Both the position numbers and the translations under genes were made by a program. A stretch of 64,000 nucleotides of DNA from Campylobacterota bacterium (GTDB taxonomy: Bacteria; Campylobacterota; Campylobacteria; Campylobacterales; Thiovulaceae), in NCBI GenBank assembly GCA_030152305.1, contig JASKOM010000001.1, forward strand, positions 62,001-126,000. The letters run 5' to 3'. The notes beneath the pieces are model-generated. The model worked only from the letters and a program-made list of their open reading frames with translations, ran no database searches and had not been told where the DNA came from. Of this stretch, positions 40,601 through 50,437 are shown one piece after another. Numbering within the stretch: the first letter of the stretch is position 1; every line of letters begins with the position of its first letter.

Positions 40601-43600
40601 TTTGCATTCGACCTCATCGTTGGCTGATTTACAAGCTTTACAAGTTTCAGCAAATCCTATAAAACAGGTTGAAAAAATTTATAACAATGTTAAAGATTTT
40701 CATATTTTTTTAACGATGTTAGGTTGGAACGAAATGGATGTAACAACTATGTTAATTAATGGCGATGCTGGAATTCCTATTTTTTCACCACGAAGCGAAC
40801 CGAATCCAATAGCAAGAGATTATCCGATTAATTATAATAAACCAATCGAAAGATATAAACCTGTTTCTCCTCCAGCTTCTGTCAAAGATCAATATTCAAT
40901 AGAACAATTAGGAAATAAAGAAACAGCAACTTATAATCCGCCAATTGTTTCAGCGGGTATCGTTGGCAAAGGTCGAGTTTTGGCAATGAGTTCATATCTT
41001 TATGCTTCAATATTGGTCAATCCTCGAAATTATTCTATGAATCTTAGAAATAATAATAAAACAGCAACTCCTGATTCGGCAGACATGGAAAACTTTTTTC
41101 ACAATGTTTTTTCGTGGTTAAGCGAATCAAATTCAAAACATTACGATCAAAACGGTTCTAAAATTAATATTGCAACAAATAAAGAATATAGTTTATTTTG
41201 GCATTATCTAGGTTGGGATTATAAATCTGATCGTGTTCCTTTTGTTATTCATTCAAATTACAATATAAATCAAGTCAAAATTACAGATTTGTCTCAATTA
41301 GATCCTGAAATTTATCCTATTTTTATTCTTGAAGAATTTGGCAGACATTATTCAAGTTCTATCGATATTAGATATTTAGACAATTCAAAAGATTTAAATT
41401 ATTTATTAGAATATTTGCGAAAAGGTGGCTCGATTTTAATTATGGATTCATTTTATTATGAAAAAGAGCCAACAACAATCGTAGAAAAAATTCTTGATAA
41501 AGCTGGAATTTATATCGTTCGAGATCAACATAATAGTGCAACTTTTTTATCAAAACATACAGAAGTTGGAGGAGTTCATCAATACGATATGTGTGTTCAG
41601 GATTATTTCGGTTTGACAGATCTTGAAAGAAAATTAGGTTTAACAACTTATGAAAATGTTCCAACAACAAAAGACAGTTTAATTGATGCATTAAAAACTA
41701 GAAATTTATCTAGTTGGGAAGGCAATCTTGACGAATTATTAAAAAAACGAGAAAGAGTTATTTTTAAAATTGCTGATGAAAACACAACTTTTGTTGATCA
41801 AAACTGTGTCGTTGCTCAAAATACTAATTCTGGAATTAAAAATGTTCAAACTCAACTTGTTAAAGGCGACGGCATTCCAGGTGATGGTTCAGCTTGGTAT
41901 CAATTTGATAAATATGCAAAATATCCAGTTGATTTAAATTTCGTTGATGCTCAAGGTGATATGAGTGGCAAAATGAATTCTTTATTAGATCACGAAGATA
42001 AAATAAAAATTATGAAAAATTTAGATGTCGAACGAGAATATACAAATATGTATGCTTTGCTCATGAATGATGCTAATTTTTCAGGTGATAAATTTATTGG
42101 CTTAAATAATTTATTAAATATTTATAAAGATATAAATAGTTCTAAAGTTAATAATGATGGAGAATTTGATCCTATTTATCGATATGGCAATAACGGTAAA
42201 GTTTTAAATTATCGTGAAAAGCCCGTAACTCGAATTATGTTAGAACGAGCATTTTATGATTCGTCATTAAAAATAGATCCTTCTGAATTTCCGGGTAAAG
42301 TTACAGGTGGTAAAACAGCAACAACTACGATTTATCTCAAAAAGATTTCTGAATATGCTCAATGGTATGCTCGAAATATGCAATCAACTGCTCTTTTTGC
42401 TCCAGCAAACAAAGAAATCACGATTACCGCTCCAAATAATATTGATTTATCAAAACTTCAAGTTCAAATAGCAATGAGTGATAATGTTTCTGGATTAATT
42501 AAACATGAATTAGTTCTCAAACGACCTCCGCGAATGGTAAAAAAATATTCTTTTGAATCTCAAACTTTAAAAATTATTCATCCATATGGTGGGCTTATTT
42601 ACATTGCTTCAAATGACAATAATCCAAATAGCGAAACAGCTATTTTTAATTTTGACGGTGTCGAAAAAGCAATTTTATTTAAACTTGATGAAACAACTGA
42701 ATCAGATTGGACAAATATGAAAACATCAGCTTTAGCTCCAATTGGTGAAATTCAAAGTCGTCATTTTATCGTTACAGTTCCTAAAGAAAATTTAGCTTAT
42801 TTAACTTTTGCAGAAATTGTAGACATCGCAAAAGGTTTCGATGAGGTCGCAATAAATAGCAACGATTTTTACGGTTTTGATCGAAATTGTTCAGCGAATA
42901 TTTCAGATTTTTATATTCATACACCTCCAACATGTGAAACTCGAAAAGGTTATCAACATCGAGAAGTTTTCGATCCACATATTTCAATAGGTGCTGGACA
43001 TTCTGGATATCCAATTATGATTATGGAATGGGATCCGTTTAGTCATAAATTTCCACAAAATCCTCGAAATAGCTTTTTATTATGGCACGAACTCGGACAT
43101 AATACAGCTGTAAATTGGCTAACTATTCCGGGAACTGGTGAAGTGGCTACAAATGTTATGGCTCTTTATCAACAACATAAATTTAATTTACCTCTTCAAA
43201 CCGAAAAAAGCATGTTAAGTTCAAATTTGATTGTTGATAAATCTCAATCGTATGCTGATAGCGGAGCAATGGGCAGATTATTAATGTTCACACAAATTCC
43301 ATTATGGACACAAGAAAATTATCTTGATAATTTTAAATTAAATAATTCTAAATATTACGAAATAAATGGGTCTATTAAATCAGGTTTTGATTTTCTTGAT
43401 GGTTCAAGTTGGGATATTTATAAAATTATGCATCGCGAAGCTCGAGAAAATAATTCTTCAGCAAATTATCGATATTCGGCTTGTGCTGAAAATAATAATT
43501 TGACAGTTACTGAATCTTTTGCAACTTGCATTTCGTCTATTTTAAAATTAGATTTGACTGATTTTATGGAATCTTGGGAAGCTGGAACTGTTGGAATTGG

Positions 43601-43724
43601 AGCTATCGACGGAGAAAATATTTATGACTCAAGCGGTGGTTTTGGTTCAGCAGGAAAAACAGCAATTTCTAATATGAATTTACCTCAACCTTCTTCACCT
43701 ATTCAAAACTATTCTGGAAATTAA
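37677..43724 (+). CDS. SslE/AcfD-like M60 zinc metalloprotease lipoprotein
   Basis: This is a giant surface lipoprotein of about 2015 residues. I start it at TTG 37677 behind AAGGAGG, giving a signal peptide with lipobox LSGC. A low-complexity Ser/Asn linker, Ig-like or cadherin-like repeats (about 230-620), and two G-x-x-x-SGSxxG modules (YYVSGSKTGKTNISGLFKYE and FRSGSQSGFTDENGTFSYED) follow. Next comes a ThuA-like region (FLTMLGWNEMDV, LRKGGSILIMDSFY) and a C-terminal M60 peptidase with zinc site HELGHN. SslE and AcfD are mucin-degrading colonisation factors exported by type II secretion, about 1500 residues long, so this one is longer. Four GATGAGGT copies lie in the gene. Confidence 0.82.
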   Translation: MLKAFLFSFIAILSFSLSGCSSSNNDDAPTNNENNSSSDVNRSDLNQSTENNNSSSTEQNNSSDINDSTSSEINNSVEQNQTDLNNSEIKTVQTDSGQIIKVYENNKYKVIAREDKTIVLNFPSSINRVSQSLKRKLKAVTDTTIANVTLSIFYPDNSAYFQDQNFTDVNGSWTMKIIDFPIIEEQYRFVVNVYNQANQKIMTGEVNQTLTDETLNIIVPIQFIEETQIALPTIQNVVVKPPLNKDGNVTVTFQVSNPSRDSINYLIAPIGDNNLSNFFKADGTDGKSGTINNSLTSEFSVYIPNNFIKDREYKYYITLISSNGNKIRQIFTILISIETVSPNLTIQTPPISKDVFIELNDNNITVEAVFDTNISQNIKELNWSLANNSFNFINNKSNPAVIIGFDGNISDTLILTILDKNGSLTVETFVLNLNDSIAPQIPIINSYSNFVNKTTTNISISGEPSTKVVINGNLTSNIVSVKGLSVFPVNLSLEGENNISIALEDLNGNRSDEVNISIKRDTTPPKTNANLIYFETSSLSPEFNGSLPSAVGDDNISKYRVEILINNEIKNAIVYGSKWGIPASTFSELNEGYYDINITVYDEINNSATTNLPNAFRISYSGFITKPLIEGLYYVSGSKTGKTNISGLFKYENNETLSLSLGNSDFNLEFGSLNISNFLEINGTRKEINFLKLINSSNVQDSQRARNIIRLLASLDADKDLSNGIIIDNETAEAFIIAKPDINFDVNDSNFSAQTEISIIFNDLSVHFGEHRGLISAEDSQAIVTALINGTIANPVYSADPEANISILQGVLKSIEGAVEGIAFRSGSQSGFTDENGTFSYEDGKKIRFSIGMMELSETKAKSVMSPYDLVESVSFDHPKPRNIASLFSLFDAINNDSKITIDQPVRDAIDKYRAPIDLNLPDGQANEELNISAGLNEFMAQFNLFEIGNELLTDINDSRVSNNLNRNLSNLTRTLHSTSSLADLQALQVSANPIKQVEKIYNNVKDFHIFLTMLGWNEMDVTTMLINGDAGIPIFSPRSEPNPIARDYPINYNKPIERYKPVSPPASVKDQYSIEQLGNKETATYNPPIVSAGIVGKGRVLAMSSYLYASILVNPRNYSMNLRNNNKTATPDSADMENFFHNVFSWLSESNSKHYDQNGSKINIATNKEYSLFWHYLGWDYKSDRVPFVIHSNYNINQVKITDLSQLDPEIYPIFILEEFGRHYSSSIDIRYLDNSKDLNYLLEYLRKGGSILIMDSFYYEKEPTTIVEKILDKAGIYIVRDQHNSATFLSKHTEVGGVHQYDMCVQDYFGLTDLERKLGLTTYENVPTTKDSLIDALKTRNLSSWEGNLDELLKKRERVIFKIADENTTFVDQNCVVAQNTNSGIKNVQTQLVKGDGIPGDGSAWYQFDKYAKYPVDLNFVDAQGDMSGKMNSLLDHEDKIKIMKNLDVEREYTNMYALLMNDANFSGDKFIGLNNLLNIYKDINSSKVNNDGEFDPIYRYGNNGKVLNYREKPVTRIMLERAFYDSSLKIDPSEFPGKVTGGKTATTTIYLKKISEYAQWYARNMQSTALFAPANKEITITAPNNIDLSKLQVQIAMSDNVSGLIKHELVLKRPPRMVKKYSFESQTLKIIHPYGGLIYIASNDNNPNSETAIFNFDGVEKAILFKLDETTESDWTNMKTSALAPIGEIQSRHFIVTVPKENLAYLTFAEIVDIAKGFDEVAINSNDFYGFDRNCSANISDFYIHTPPTCETRKGYQHREVFDPHISIGAGHSGYPIMIMEWDPFSHKFPQNPRNSFLLWHELGHNTAVNWLTIPGTGEVATNVMALYQQHKFNLPLQTEKSMLSSNLIVDKSQSYADSGAMGRLLMFTQIPLWTQENYLDNFKLNNSKYYEINGSIKSGFDFLDGSSWDIYKIMHREARENNSSANYRYSACAENNNLTVTESFATCISSILKLDLTDFMESWEAGTVGIGAIDGENIYDSSGGFGSAGKTAISNMNLPQPSSPIQNYSGN

Positions 43725-43741
43725 TTATTAATTTTTTTTCT

Positions 43742-43778
43742 GAACCTCATCGATAATCGATTTGATTCGATGAGGTTT
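43742..43778. terminator. Terminator formed by an inverted GATGAGGT pair
   Basis: AACCTCATCGA (43743-43753) and TCGATGAGGTT (43767-43777) form a perfect 11-bp stem between convergent genes. Each arm is a full 9-base CGATGAGGT motif. This is how neisserial and Pasteurellaceae uptake sequences are often arranged. Confidence 0.85.
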
Positions 43779-43816
43779 ATAGGCCTGTTTTTGAATATCA
43801 GGCACAAATCAAAAAA

Positions 43817-44833
43817 CTAAATTTTCCCGTATGTTTTAAATATTTGTTTTATTTCTGGAATATAATCAGCAATACCTTTTTCAAGACTATAAGTTGGTCT
43901 ATAATTTAACCTCATCGATGTTTGCGAAATATCCGCTTCTGTATAAAATTGATATTGCTCAACATACGGATTCGGAATATAAATATTTCCTAAATTAACA
44001 TTTAATTCTCGTTGCAAAATATCAGCAATATCTTGAAAAGATCGTGCTTTTCCAGTTCCAATATTATAAATACCTGTTTTACCAAAACCGACCATAGCGA
44101 GAACATTAGCCTGAATAACATCTTCGATATATACAAAATCTCGAAAAATCTTGTTGCTATTTTCGAATAATCTTGGAGCTGAACCATTTAAAATTTGAAG
44201 ACCAAACTGTAAAATCATAGACGATGTTTTACCTTTGAAATATTCATTTCGACCATAGACATTAAAATATCTTAAACCGATAATATCAATAAAATATTCT
44301 TTTGAGTATTTAACAGCTGTTTGATCCATCATTAATTTACTAAAGCCATATATATTTTTAGGTTCTTCAAAACCGACGGTTTGCGGACTTATAGAATCGC
44401 CATAAACAGATGCACTTGAAGCATAAATAACTTTTGCTCCAAAATCTTTAGCGATATATAAAATATTTTTAAAAGCATTAACATTTGTTTCGATCATTAA
44501 TTTTTGATCTTTAACAGTCGTGTCGCTAATTGCTGATTCGAAAAAAATATAATTTGGACGAATATCTCGAATTTTATTTAAATCTTGAGACGAGTTTATA
44601 TTTCCAGCGATAATTTCACCACGAAAATTTAATAAATTTCGATAATCACCTAAAAATTTCAAATTGCCATTTTCGAATTTTTCTTCATTACGAAAATGAT
44701 CAAAAACAATTGTTTCAGCTTCAGGATGAAAAGTCTGAAAATACAAAGCTAAATTTGAACCGATAAAACCAGCTCCGCCCATAATTAAAATTCGTTTGCC
44801 AAATAAATTTTCATTTATATATTTTTTATTCAA
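43817..44833 (-). CDS. hldD: ADP-L-glycero-D-manno-heptose 6-epimerase
   Basis: HldD makes the ADP-heptose used for the LPS inner core. The 338-residue short-chain dehydrogenase fold has the NADP-binding ILIMGGAGFIGSNLA, the ASSASVYGD serine block and catalytic YGFSK. FNVYGRNEYFKGKTSSMI is a segment characteristic of the heptose epimerases. One GATGAGGT copy (43909). Confidence 0.88.
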   Translation of the reverse strand: MNKKYINENLFGKRILIMGGAGFIGSNLALYFQTFHPEAETIVFDHFRNEEKFENGNLKFLGDYRNLLNFRGEIIAGNINSSQDLNKIRDIRPNYIFFESAISDTTVKDQKLMIETNVNAFKNILYIAKDFGAKVIYASSASVYGDSISPQTVGFEEPKNIYGFSKLMMDQTAVKYSKEYFIDIIGLRYFNVYGRNEYFKGKTSSMILQFGLQILNGSAPRLFENSNKIFRDFVYIEDVIQANVLAMVGFGKTGIYNIGTGKARSFQDIADILQRELNVNLGNIYIPNPYVEQYQFYTEADISQTSMRLNYRPTYSLEKGIADYIPEIKQIFKTYGKI

Positions 44834-44850
44834 ATTATTTTCTCTCTTTT

Positions 44851-45534
44851 TTATTTTTCAACGGCTTCTAGAATTGCCATAATTTTTTGTTCAACTTTTG
44901 TGATAACTCGAAATTCAACTCGACGAGACAATTCAACATTTTCGACACCATTTACAAAAACGGGATTTGCAAACGAAACACCATTTGCTCGTAATAATTT
45001 CATGAGCCAATCGGATTGATCTTTTACAGTTGGCAAATTCAACGAATAATTCAAAACATAAAAAGCTCGATCTTGAGATAATTTTGCATTATGAATATAT
45101 TTCTCTTGAATGCCAACGGCGGAGATCCAATTCGATGAGGTATGACCTTCGATTCGAATTTCTTCGATGTCATTTTTAAAACGAACATCACTTAAAATTT
45201 TTATATATCGCGGAAAAAAATTGGCAAGAATAATTTTAAATTTATCTTTTAAGTCGCTTTTGCCAACTTCAAATAAAACTTCGGGATCTTTAAAACGAAA
45301 GCTATTATTTTCTAAGATTTCAGCATTCCAAGAAGCTAAATCGCGATCAAATTCGTCATGCAAAGCCTGATTTAAATCGATTTTGCTTTGTTTATAAGCA
45401 AGTGCGATACTTTGCATTTTTTCTCGTTCGCTTTCAACTTCAATCATATATCCAATCGAAACGAATAAAAAAACAAGCATTAAACCAGACATTAAATCTG
45501 AAATCGAAATCCATTGATCAGAATCGTGTTTCAT
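44851..45534 (-). CDS. ZorB/MotB-like OmpA-domain stator protein
   Basis: This 227-residue protein has a single N-terminal helix with the proton-carrying Asp (WISISDLMSGLMLVFLFVSI), then a coiled region and a C-terminal OmpA-like peptidoglycan-binding domain (IEEIRIEGHTSS, LSQDRAFYVLNY, LSRRVEFRV). It overlaps the MotA-like gene by 17 nt. The pair resembles ZorA-ZorB of Zorya defence more than flagellar MotA-MotB, because MotB lacks the D-L-M-S-G-L-M helix pattern. No ZorC, ZorD or ZorE follows. One GATGAGGT copy (45134). Confidence 0.7.
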   Translation of the reverse strand: MKHDSDQWISISDLMSGLMLVFLFVSIGYMIEVESEREKMQSIALAYKQSKIDLNQALHDEFDRDLASWNAEILENNSFRFKDPEVLFEVGKSDLKDKFKIILANFFPRYIKILSDVRFKNDIEEIRIEGHTSSNWISAVGIQEKYIHNAKLSQDRAFYVLNYSLNLPTVKDQSDWLMKLLRANGVSFANPVFVNGVENVELSRRVEFRVITKVEQKIMAILEAVEK

Positions 45535-46795
45535 TAATATTTTCTCGTTGAGTATAAATTAAATCTTCGTAATCTCGTTTAAATTTTGCGGTTATCATTG
45601 CCAAGCCTCGATTTAATTCATCAAGAGAAACTCTCAAGGCTTCAGGAACTTGTTCGCCTAATATACGGAAATGATTTGTGATAATTGCGATTTCGTATCT
45701 TTGTCGTTCAAGCGAATCAGAAGTTATTTGTAAAGTTTCAGAAACTTTTTCGCCCGTTTTTACGAAACTTTCTTGTTGCAATTTATTTGCATCGGCAATA
45801 GTCAAAGTTAATTCTTTAAAACTATCAGAAATCGATTTAAATTCGTTGTCCATTTTATTAAATAAATCTGTTGCTTTTGGCAATATTCCAACGAAATTTT
45901 CTAAATTCGTAGCTAATTTATCGCTTTCATTTCGATAACCTTCAAGAGTTTTCGATAAATCAGCATAAATATTTAAAACATCACGATTAGCTTTTTCGAT
46001 AACAATCATGCTTTCTCTTGCTCGATCAATCGCATCAGTCGAGAATTTCATTCTTAATTCCATTTCTTCAAGATGAGATTTATAACGATCTTGCCATTCG
46101 ACTAATTTATAAACGGCATCATTTAATTTTGCAAAATTGCTACCAAATTGTTCAGTTAATTTCGAGTTAAAATCAACGATAACTTTTTGAAGTGCATTAA
46201 TAATTTCTTCGGAAGCATTTTTAGAAAGCTCTTTTGTTGCCAAATCGATCGAATCTCGAATTTCGATTTGACCTCTTTTTAGATCTCGAAGAAGTGCTAC
46301 GATTTCAGAATCTCGATCACCGCCAGATTGCGAATAACCTGTTTTTTTAAGAATTGCCTCTAATTTTGTAACTAATGCAGAATTATCAAGTCGAGGCAAA
46401 AATGTCAAAGTTGAATCAATCGTTGCTAAACGAGAACTAATATCTGATAAAAGTTCAGCCTCTGTTTTATTATCATCAGAAATTCGATCTCTAATTTTTT
46501 GATAAATACTTAAAAATATTGCACTTGTCATTCCCAAAATAGAAGTTGCAAATGCCGTTTTTAAGCCTATTAAAACTTCATTGACACTGTTTTTCATATT
46601 TGCAGGATCAAAATTTTGAAGTCCGATAAAAATTCCGACAAAAGTTCCGAGAACACCAATGCTAATAATTTGAGCTTTAAGATCTTTTCGAGAAACTAAT
46701 TCAGTTATAACTAAAATAATAGTAAGAACTGTAAATATAATATTTGGCGGATCTATGGAGATAAGTGTAGAAAATAAAGATGTTTGCTCCATCAT
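45518..46795 (-). CDS. ZorA/MotA-like proton channel protein with long coiled-coil tail
   Basis: This 425-residue protein begins with a membrane helix near residue 15, followed by the MotA/TolQ/ExbB core (SIGVLGTFVGIFIGLQNFD, LKTAFATSILGMTSAIFLSI). The C-terminal 270 residues are almost entirely helical and coiled-coil (TKELSKNASEEIINALQKVI). A long cytoplasmic tail is the ZorA hallmark and is absent from TolQ/ExbB. ATG 46795 or 46792. It is immediately followed by the OmpA-domain partner. Either an orphan Zorya-like stator or a general envelope motor. Confidence 0.7.
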   Translation of the reverse strand: MMEQTSLFSTLISIDPPNIIFTVLTIILVITELVSRKDLKAQIISIGVLGTFVGIFIGLQNFDPANMKNSVNEVLIGLKTAFATSILGMTSAIFLSIYQKIRDRISDDNKTEAELLSDISSRLATIDSTLTFLPRLDNSALVTKLEAILKKTGYSQSGGDRDSEIVALLRDLKRGQIEIRDSIDLATKELSKNASEEIINALQKVIVDFNSKLTEQFGSNFAKLNDAVYKLVEWQDRYKSHLEEMELRMKFSTDAIDRARESMIVIEKANRDVLNIYADLSKTLEGYRNESDKLATNLENFVGILPKATDLFNKMDNEFKSISDSFKELTLTIADANKLQQESFVKTGEKVSETLQITSDSLERQRYEIAIITNHFRILGEQVPEALRVSLDELNRGLAMITAKFKRDYEDLIYTQRENINETRF

Positions 46796-46847
46796 TTGCT
46801 CCAGTTAATTTAATAAATTTATATATTTTTTATATATTGTTTTGAGA

Positions 46848-46872
46848 GATGAGGTCTCGAGCCGAAGCTCGA
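46848..46872 (-). terminator. TTCG-tetraloop terminator with adjoining GATGAGGT
   Basis: On the minus strand TCGAGC-TTCG-GCTCGA forms a tight hairpin (46857-46872), directly joined to one GATGAGGT copy (46848-46855). It lies just after the actP stop at 46918 and separates it from the motor genes. Confidence 0.65.
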
Positions 46873-46917
46873 AACAAGAAATATGATTAAAAAATAAGTG
46901 AAATAAAAAAAGATTTT

Positions 46918-48579
46918 TTAGTGCGAAACAGCTCCGTCAGCACCGATGCCTGTTTGACATCTAATATTTTGAGCCTCAAAACCTTCACGATCTCTTCTTG
47001 CTCTTTCACTTTTGTCAGTAATCGAGAAGAACCAAATAGCTAAAAATGCAACTGTTACAGAATAGATCGCAGGATATTGAATCGGAATAATTGGAGTTGG
47101 ATTTCCTAATGTATCAACCCAAACAGCTTTACTTAATACAACGATTGTTACAGCAACAGCAAGACCTAAACTTCCACCGATTACAGCTCCTCGAGTTGTT
47201 AATTTACTCCAGAAAATCGATAAAAATAAAACAGGGAAATTAGACGAAGCGGCAACTGCAAAAGCTAAACCAACCATGAAAGCGATATTTTGTTTCTCGA
47301 AAGCAATACCTAAGAAAATAGCAACAATTCCTAAAATTATCGTAGCAATTCTAGAAACTCTCATTTCTTTTACCTCATCGACTTTACCTTTTGCAAAAAC
47401 ATTTGCATATAAATCATGAGAAACAGCACTAGCTCCAGCAAGTGTTAAACCTGAAACAACCGCTAAAATTGTCGCAAATGCAACAGCCGAAATAAATCCT
47501 AAGAATAAATCGCCACCAACTGCTTGAGAAAGATGAATTGATGCCATGTTAGTTCCACCGATTAATACACCTTTTGCATCAAAATATTGAGGATTATTTG
47601 CTAATAAAACAATTGCACCAAAACCAATAATAAATGTCAAGATATAAAAATAACCGATAAAACCAGTTGCAAAAAATACTGATTTTCGTGCTTCTTTTGC
47701 ATCAGCAACTGTAAAGAATCTCATTAAAATATGTGGTAATCCCGCTGTTCCGAACATAAGAGCCATACCGAGTGATATTGCCGAAATTGGATCGCTAACT
47801 AATGCCCCTGGAGACATAATTGCTGTTGAACCACCTTTTGCTGCAACGGCTTGAGTAAATAAAGTTTCGAAACTAAAACCTGCATGATACATAACGGCAA
47901 ATGCCATAAATGTAGCACCTGATAATAATAAAATAGCTTTGATAATTTGAACCCAAGTTGTTGCTAACATTCCGCCAAATGTAACATATAAAATCATTAA
48001 GATTCCAACAAGAACAACTGCGATTTCATAATCTAAACCGAATAGAACTTTAATTAATTGTCCTGCACCAACCATTTGAGCGATGAGGTAAAGAGCAACT
48101 GTTAATAACGAACCAACAGCTGAAAGTGTTCGAATCTCTTTTTGACCTAATCGATAAGATGTTACATCAGCAAAAGTATATTTTCCGAGATTTCTTAATT
48201 GTTCAGCAACTAAAAATAAAATAATAGGCCAACCAACTAAAAAGCCAATCGAATAAATTAATCCGTCATAGCCTTTCATATAAACCATTCCAGAAATTCC
48301 TAAAAACGATGCCGCTGACATATAATCTCCAGCGATTGCTAAACCGTTTTGAAATCCTGTAATTCCACCACCAGCAGTATAAAAATCTTTTGCTGTTCGA
48401 GTTCGTCTCGCGGCCCAATATGTGATTCCAAGAGTTGCAAAAACAAAACCTAAAAACATAATAATAGCCGACATATTTATATTACTTTTTTGAAGTTCTC
48501 CTTCAATTGCACCTGCACCAAAAAGTGCTGAAGAGCCAAACAATGCAACGATTGTCGAAATAAAAAAAATATTTTTCAT
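46918..48579 (-). CDS. actP: Cation/acetate symporter
   Basis: This 553-residue sodium:solute symporter family member has about 13-14 membrane segments. The N-terminus carries a signal-like stretch, then [43 protein letters not shown], and later [17 protein letters not shown], both characteristic of ActP. It overlaps the upstream DUF485 gene by one base, the standard yjcH-actP arrangement. The role is acetate or short organic-acid uptake. Two GATGAGGT copies (47372, 48082). Confidence 0.92.
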   Translation of the reverse strand: MKNIFFISTIVALFGSSALFGAGAIEGELQKSNINMSAIIMFLGFVFATLGITYWAARRTRTAKDFYTAGGGITGFQNGLAIAGDYMSAASFLGISGMVYMKGYDGLIYSIGFLVGWPIILFLVAEQLRNLGKYTFADVTSYRLGQKEIRTLSAVGSLLTVALYLIAQMVGAGQLIKVLFGLDYEIAVVLVGILMILYVTFGGMLATTWVQIIKAILLLSGATFMAFAVMYHAGFSFETLFTQAVAAKGGSTAIMSPGALVSDPISAISLGMALMFGTAGLPHILMRFFTVADAKEARKSVFFATGFIGYFYILTFIIGFGAIVLLANNPQYFDAKGVLIGGTNMASIHLSQAVGGDLFLGFISAVAFATILAVVSGLTLAGASAVSHDLYANVFAKGKVDEVKEMRVSRIATIILGIVAIFLGIAFEKQNIAFMVGLAFAVAASSNFPVLFLSIFWSKLTTRGAVIGGSLGLAVAVTIVVLSKAVWVDTLGNPTPIIPIQYPAIYSVTVAFLAIWFFSITDKSERARRDREGFEAQNIRCQTGIGADGAVSH

Positions 48580-48884
48580 TATTTATTTTCTACCTCTTTT
48601 CTAAGTTTATGAGTTAATTCGTCAAATTCGATATTTGCTCGTTTAACATAAATGCCAGTTAATATAAACGAAAATATAATAACAGCGATGCCGACAGGAA
48701 TACCAAGAGTTGTTACTCCACCTTCAACAAGAGGAGTTCCAAGAGTTTTTGGTGAGAAAGCGATTAATAAAATAAACGAGTAATAAACAACAAGCATAAT
48801 TACAGCAAGAGTCCAAGCGAATTTACTTCGTCCGCTAACAAGTTTATGATAATCAGGATGATTTTTAATTTTTTCAATATTCAT
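48579..48884 (-). CDS. yjcH: DUF485 membrane protein
   Basis: This 101-residue protein has two membrane helices ([24 protein letters not shown] and [22 protein letters not shown]) and the DUF485 C-terminal [17 protein letters not shown]. It is always paired with ActP-type acetate permeases and is presumed to be an accessory subunit. Confidence 0.9.
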   Translation of the reverse strand: MNIEKIKNHPDYHKLVSGRSKFAWTLAVIMLVVYYSFILLIAFSPKTLGTPLVEGGVTTLGIPVGIAVIIFSFILTGIYVKRANIEFDELTHKLRKEVENK

Positions 48885-48899
48885 GAAATGTGCCTTTTA

Positions 48900-50222
48900 T
48901 TAAAATTTATAGCTTGTGATAAAACGAGTTTCACTCCAGTCAAGAGTTGAACCGTCAGCTTTTTCGATAAAGTCAGCTGGATAATTTCCTCGAAGTCTAA
49001 ACGAAAGTGAAGTTGTTGGAGCATAAATCAAGTCAAAACCTGATTCAACAGTTTGCCAACTATTGCCATTTACATATGGATTTTTATCACCTAACGAATA
49101 AGAAGCATAATAAACAGTTAGCGAAACATCGTGTCCGATTTCGCCCTTAAAGTTATAACCAGTTGCGAATTTTAAAGCTCGAGTATCTTCAAAGAATTGA
49201 TGTCTTGTAACCATTCCTTGAGTAAATGCTGGCATTCCGCCCCATGGTGAAAGAATTGAACCATTTGCTTTTGATCCGTTTGAATCTTTGCTATTTGAAC
49301 CTGTTTGAGAAAATGAAACTGAACCATTCCAAGCACCGATTTTTCCACCAACTTGAACATCGAAATATTCACTTTCTACTTTACCGCCGAATTTATCGCC
49401 AACATCTTTTTCAGAAATATATTGAGCTTGAAGCATCGGAGAAACATTGCCAACTGTCGAAGAAACTTCGATTTTTCCGTAAATTGCATTTAAAATATCA
49501 TGAGCATAATAATCCCAAACATGTAATTTAGTATTTGGAACTAATCCAGTTGTGAAACCTAAAGCCGTAACACCGTCAGTATTTTTTCCAACTGCATATT
49601 CGCCCATGTTCATAAATTTGCCACTTTGATTATTCATTCCATAACCAGATGATAAAGCTAAAGCTCCACCAGTTTGTTGATAAGCATTCGAGAATGAACC
49701 AGCTGAAAAACGACTAACATGTGCAAGAATCAAAGTTGATTTCTCGATATGTTCTGTTTTTAAAACAAGAGCTTCAAATAAGTTTGGAAGCATTCTCGCA
49801 TCATCAGAACCAGCTAACGGTGTATCTAATTTTTGGCGACCATATTTAATTAAATTTCCAGTTGGGCTTTCATATTGAAGATAAGCCTCGCCAAGAATCG
49901 TGTAACCTTCTTTACTGTCATTTGATAAAGTTGGATCTCGATGAGATGGATTTCCATCAAGTGGATTTGTTGTATAAAATGCCATACCAACTGATGCACC
50001 ACCTAATTTTCCAGTTTCATATTTTAAATATCCACCAGTCGATAAACCGTTTGTATCTTGTTGAGTATTCCCAACAACTCCATATCGATCTCTATCGATA
50101 TAAAAAGTTCGCCACTCACCGCTAACTTTTCCTTTTTCGAACATATTAACTATTGGATTAGCTGAAAGAGTTATATTCGATGAGGTTAAAACAGCAGGAA
50201 TTAATAAAAGAGATTTTTTCAT
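48900..50222 (-). CDS. Outer-membrane porin (OprD-like)
   Basis: This 440-residue protein has an N-terminal signal peptide (SLLLIPAVLTSSNITLSA) and a beta-barrel body of alternating strands. Family-like segments are KVSGEWRTFYIDRDRYG and LIKYGRQKLDTPLAGSDDARMLPNLFEA. The last residue is aromatic (ITSYKF), as required for barrel insertion. The pattern fits Campylobacterota OprD-type porins. It lies 16 nt upstream of yjcH-actP on the same strand, suggesting co-expressed uptake of organic acids. One GATGAGGT copy in the signal-peptide region (50179). Confidence 0.82.
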   Translation of the reverse strand: MKKSLLLIPAVLTSSNITLSANPIVNMFEKGKVSGEWRTFYIDRDRYGVVGNTQQDTNGLSTGGYLKYETGKLGGASVGMAFYTTNPLDGNPSHRDPTLSNDSKEGYTILGEAYLQYESPTGNLIKYGRQKLDTPLAGSDDARMLPNLFEALVLKTEHIEKSTLILAHVSRFSAGSFSNAYQQTGGALALSSGYGMNNQSGKFMNMGEYAVGKNTDGVTALGFTTGLVPNTKLHVWDYYAHDILNAIYGKIEVSSTVGNVSPMLQAQYISEKDVGDKFGGKVESEYFDVQVGGKIGAWNGSVSFSQTGSNSKDSNGSKANGSILSPWGGMPAFTQGMVTRHQFFEDTRALKFATGYNFKGEIGHDVSLTVYYASYSLGDKNPYVNGNSWQTVESGFDLIYAPTTSLSFRLRGNYPADFIEKADGSTLDWSETRFITSYKF

Positions 50223-50437
50223 AAATCAACTCTCCTAAAAGTTTGTTATTTAGCAAATAATATTCAATTATTTTTTATTATTAATTAAAAATTAAAAATA
50301 AAATTTATGAATATTTTAAAGCTTTAAACCGTATTTTATCAAAACTTGCATAGTTTAAAACTTCGTCATTTGCTTTTTTATCTCATATTTTTTTAAATTA
50401 AAGTTATTATTTTCAAAAAATTTAAAGGCAAAATAAA

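Noticed and set aside
44851-46795. Flagellar MotA-MotB
   Set aside because: The long coiled-coil tail of the MotA-like protein and the helix pattern of the partner differ from flagellar stators, and no motility genes are adjacent.
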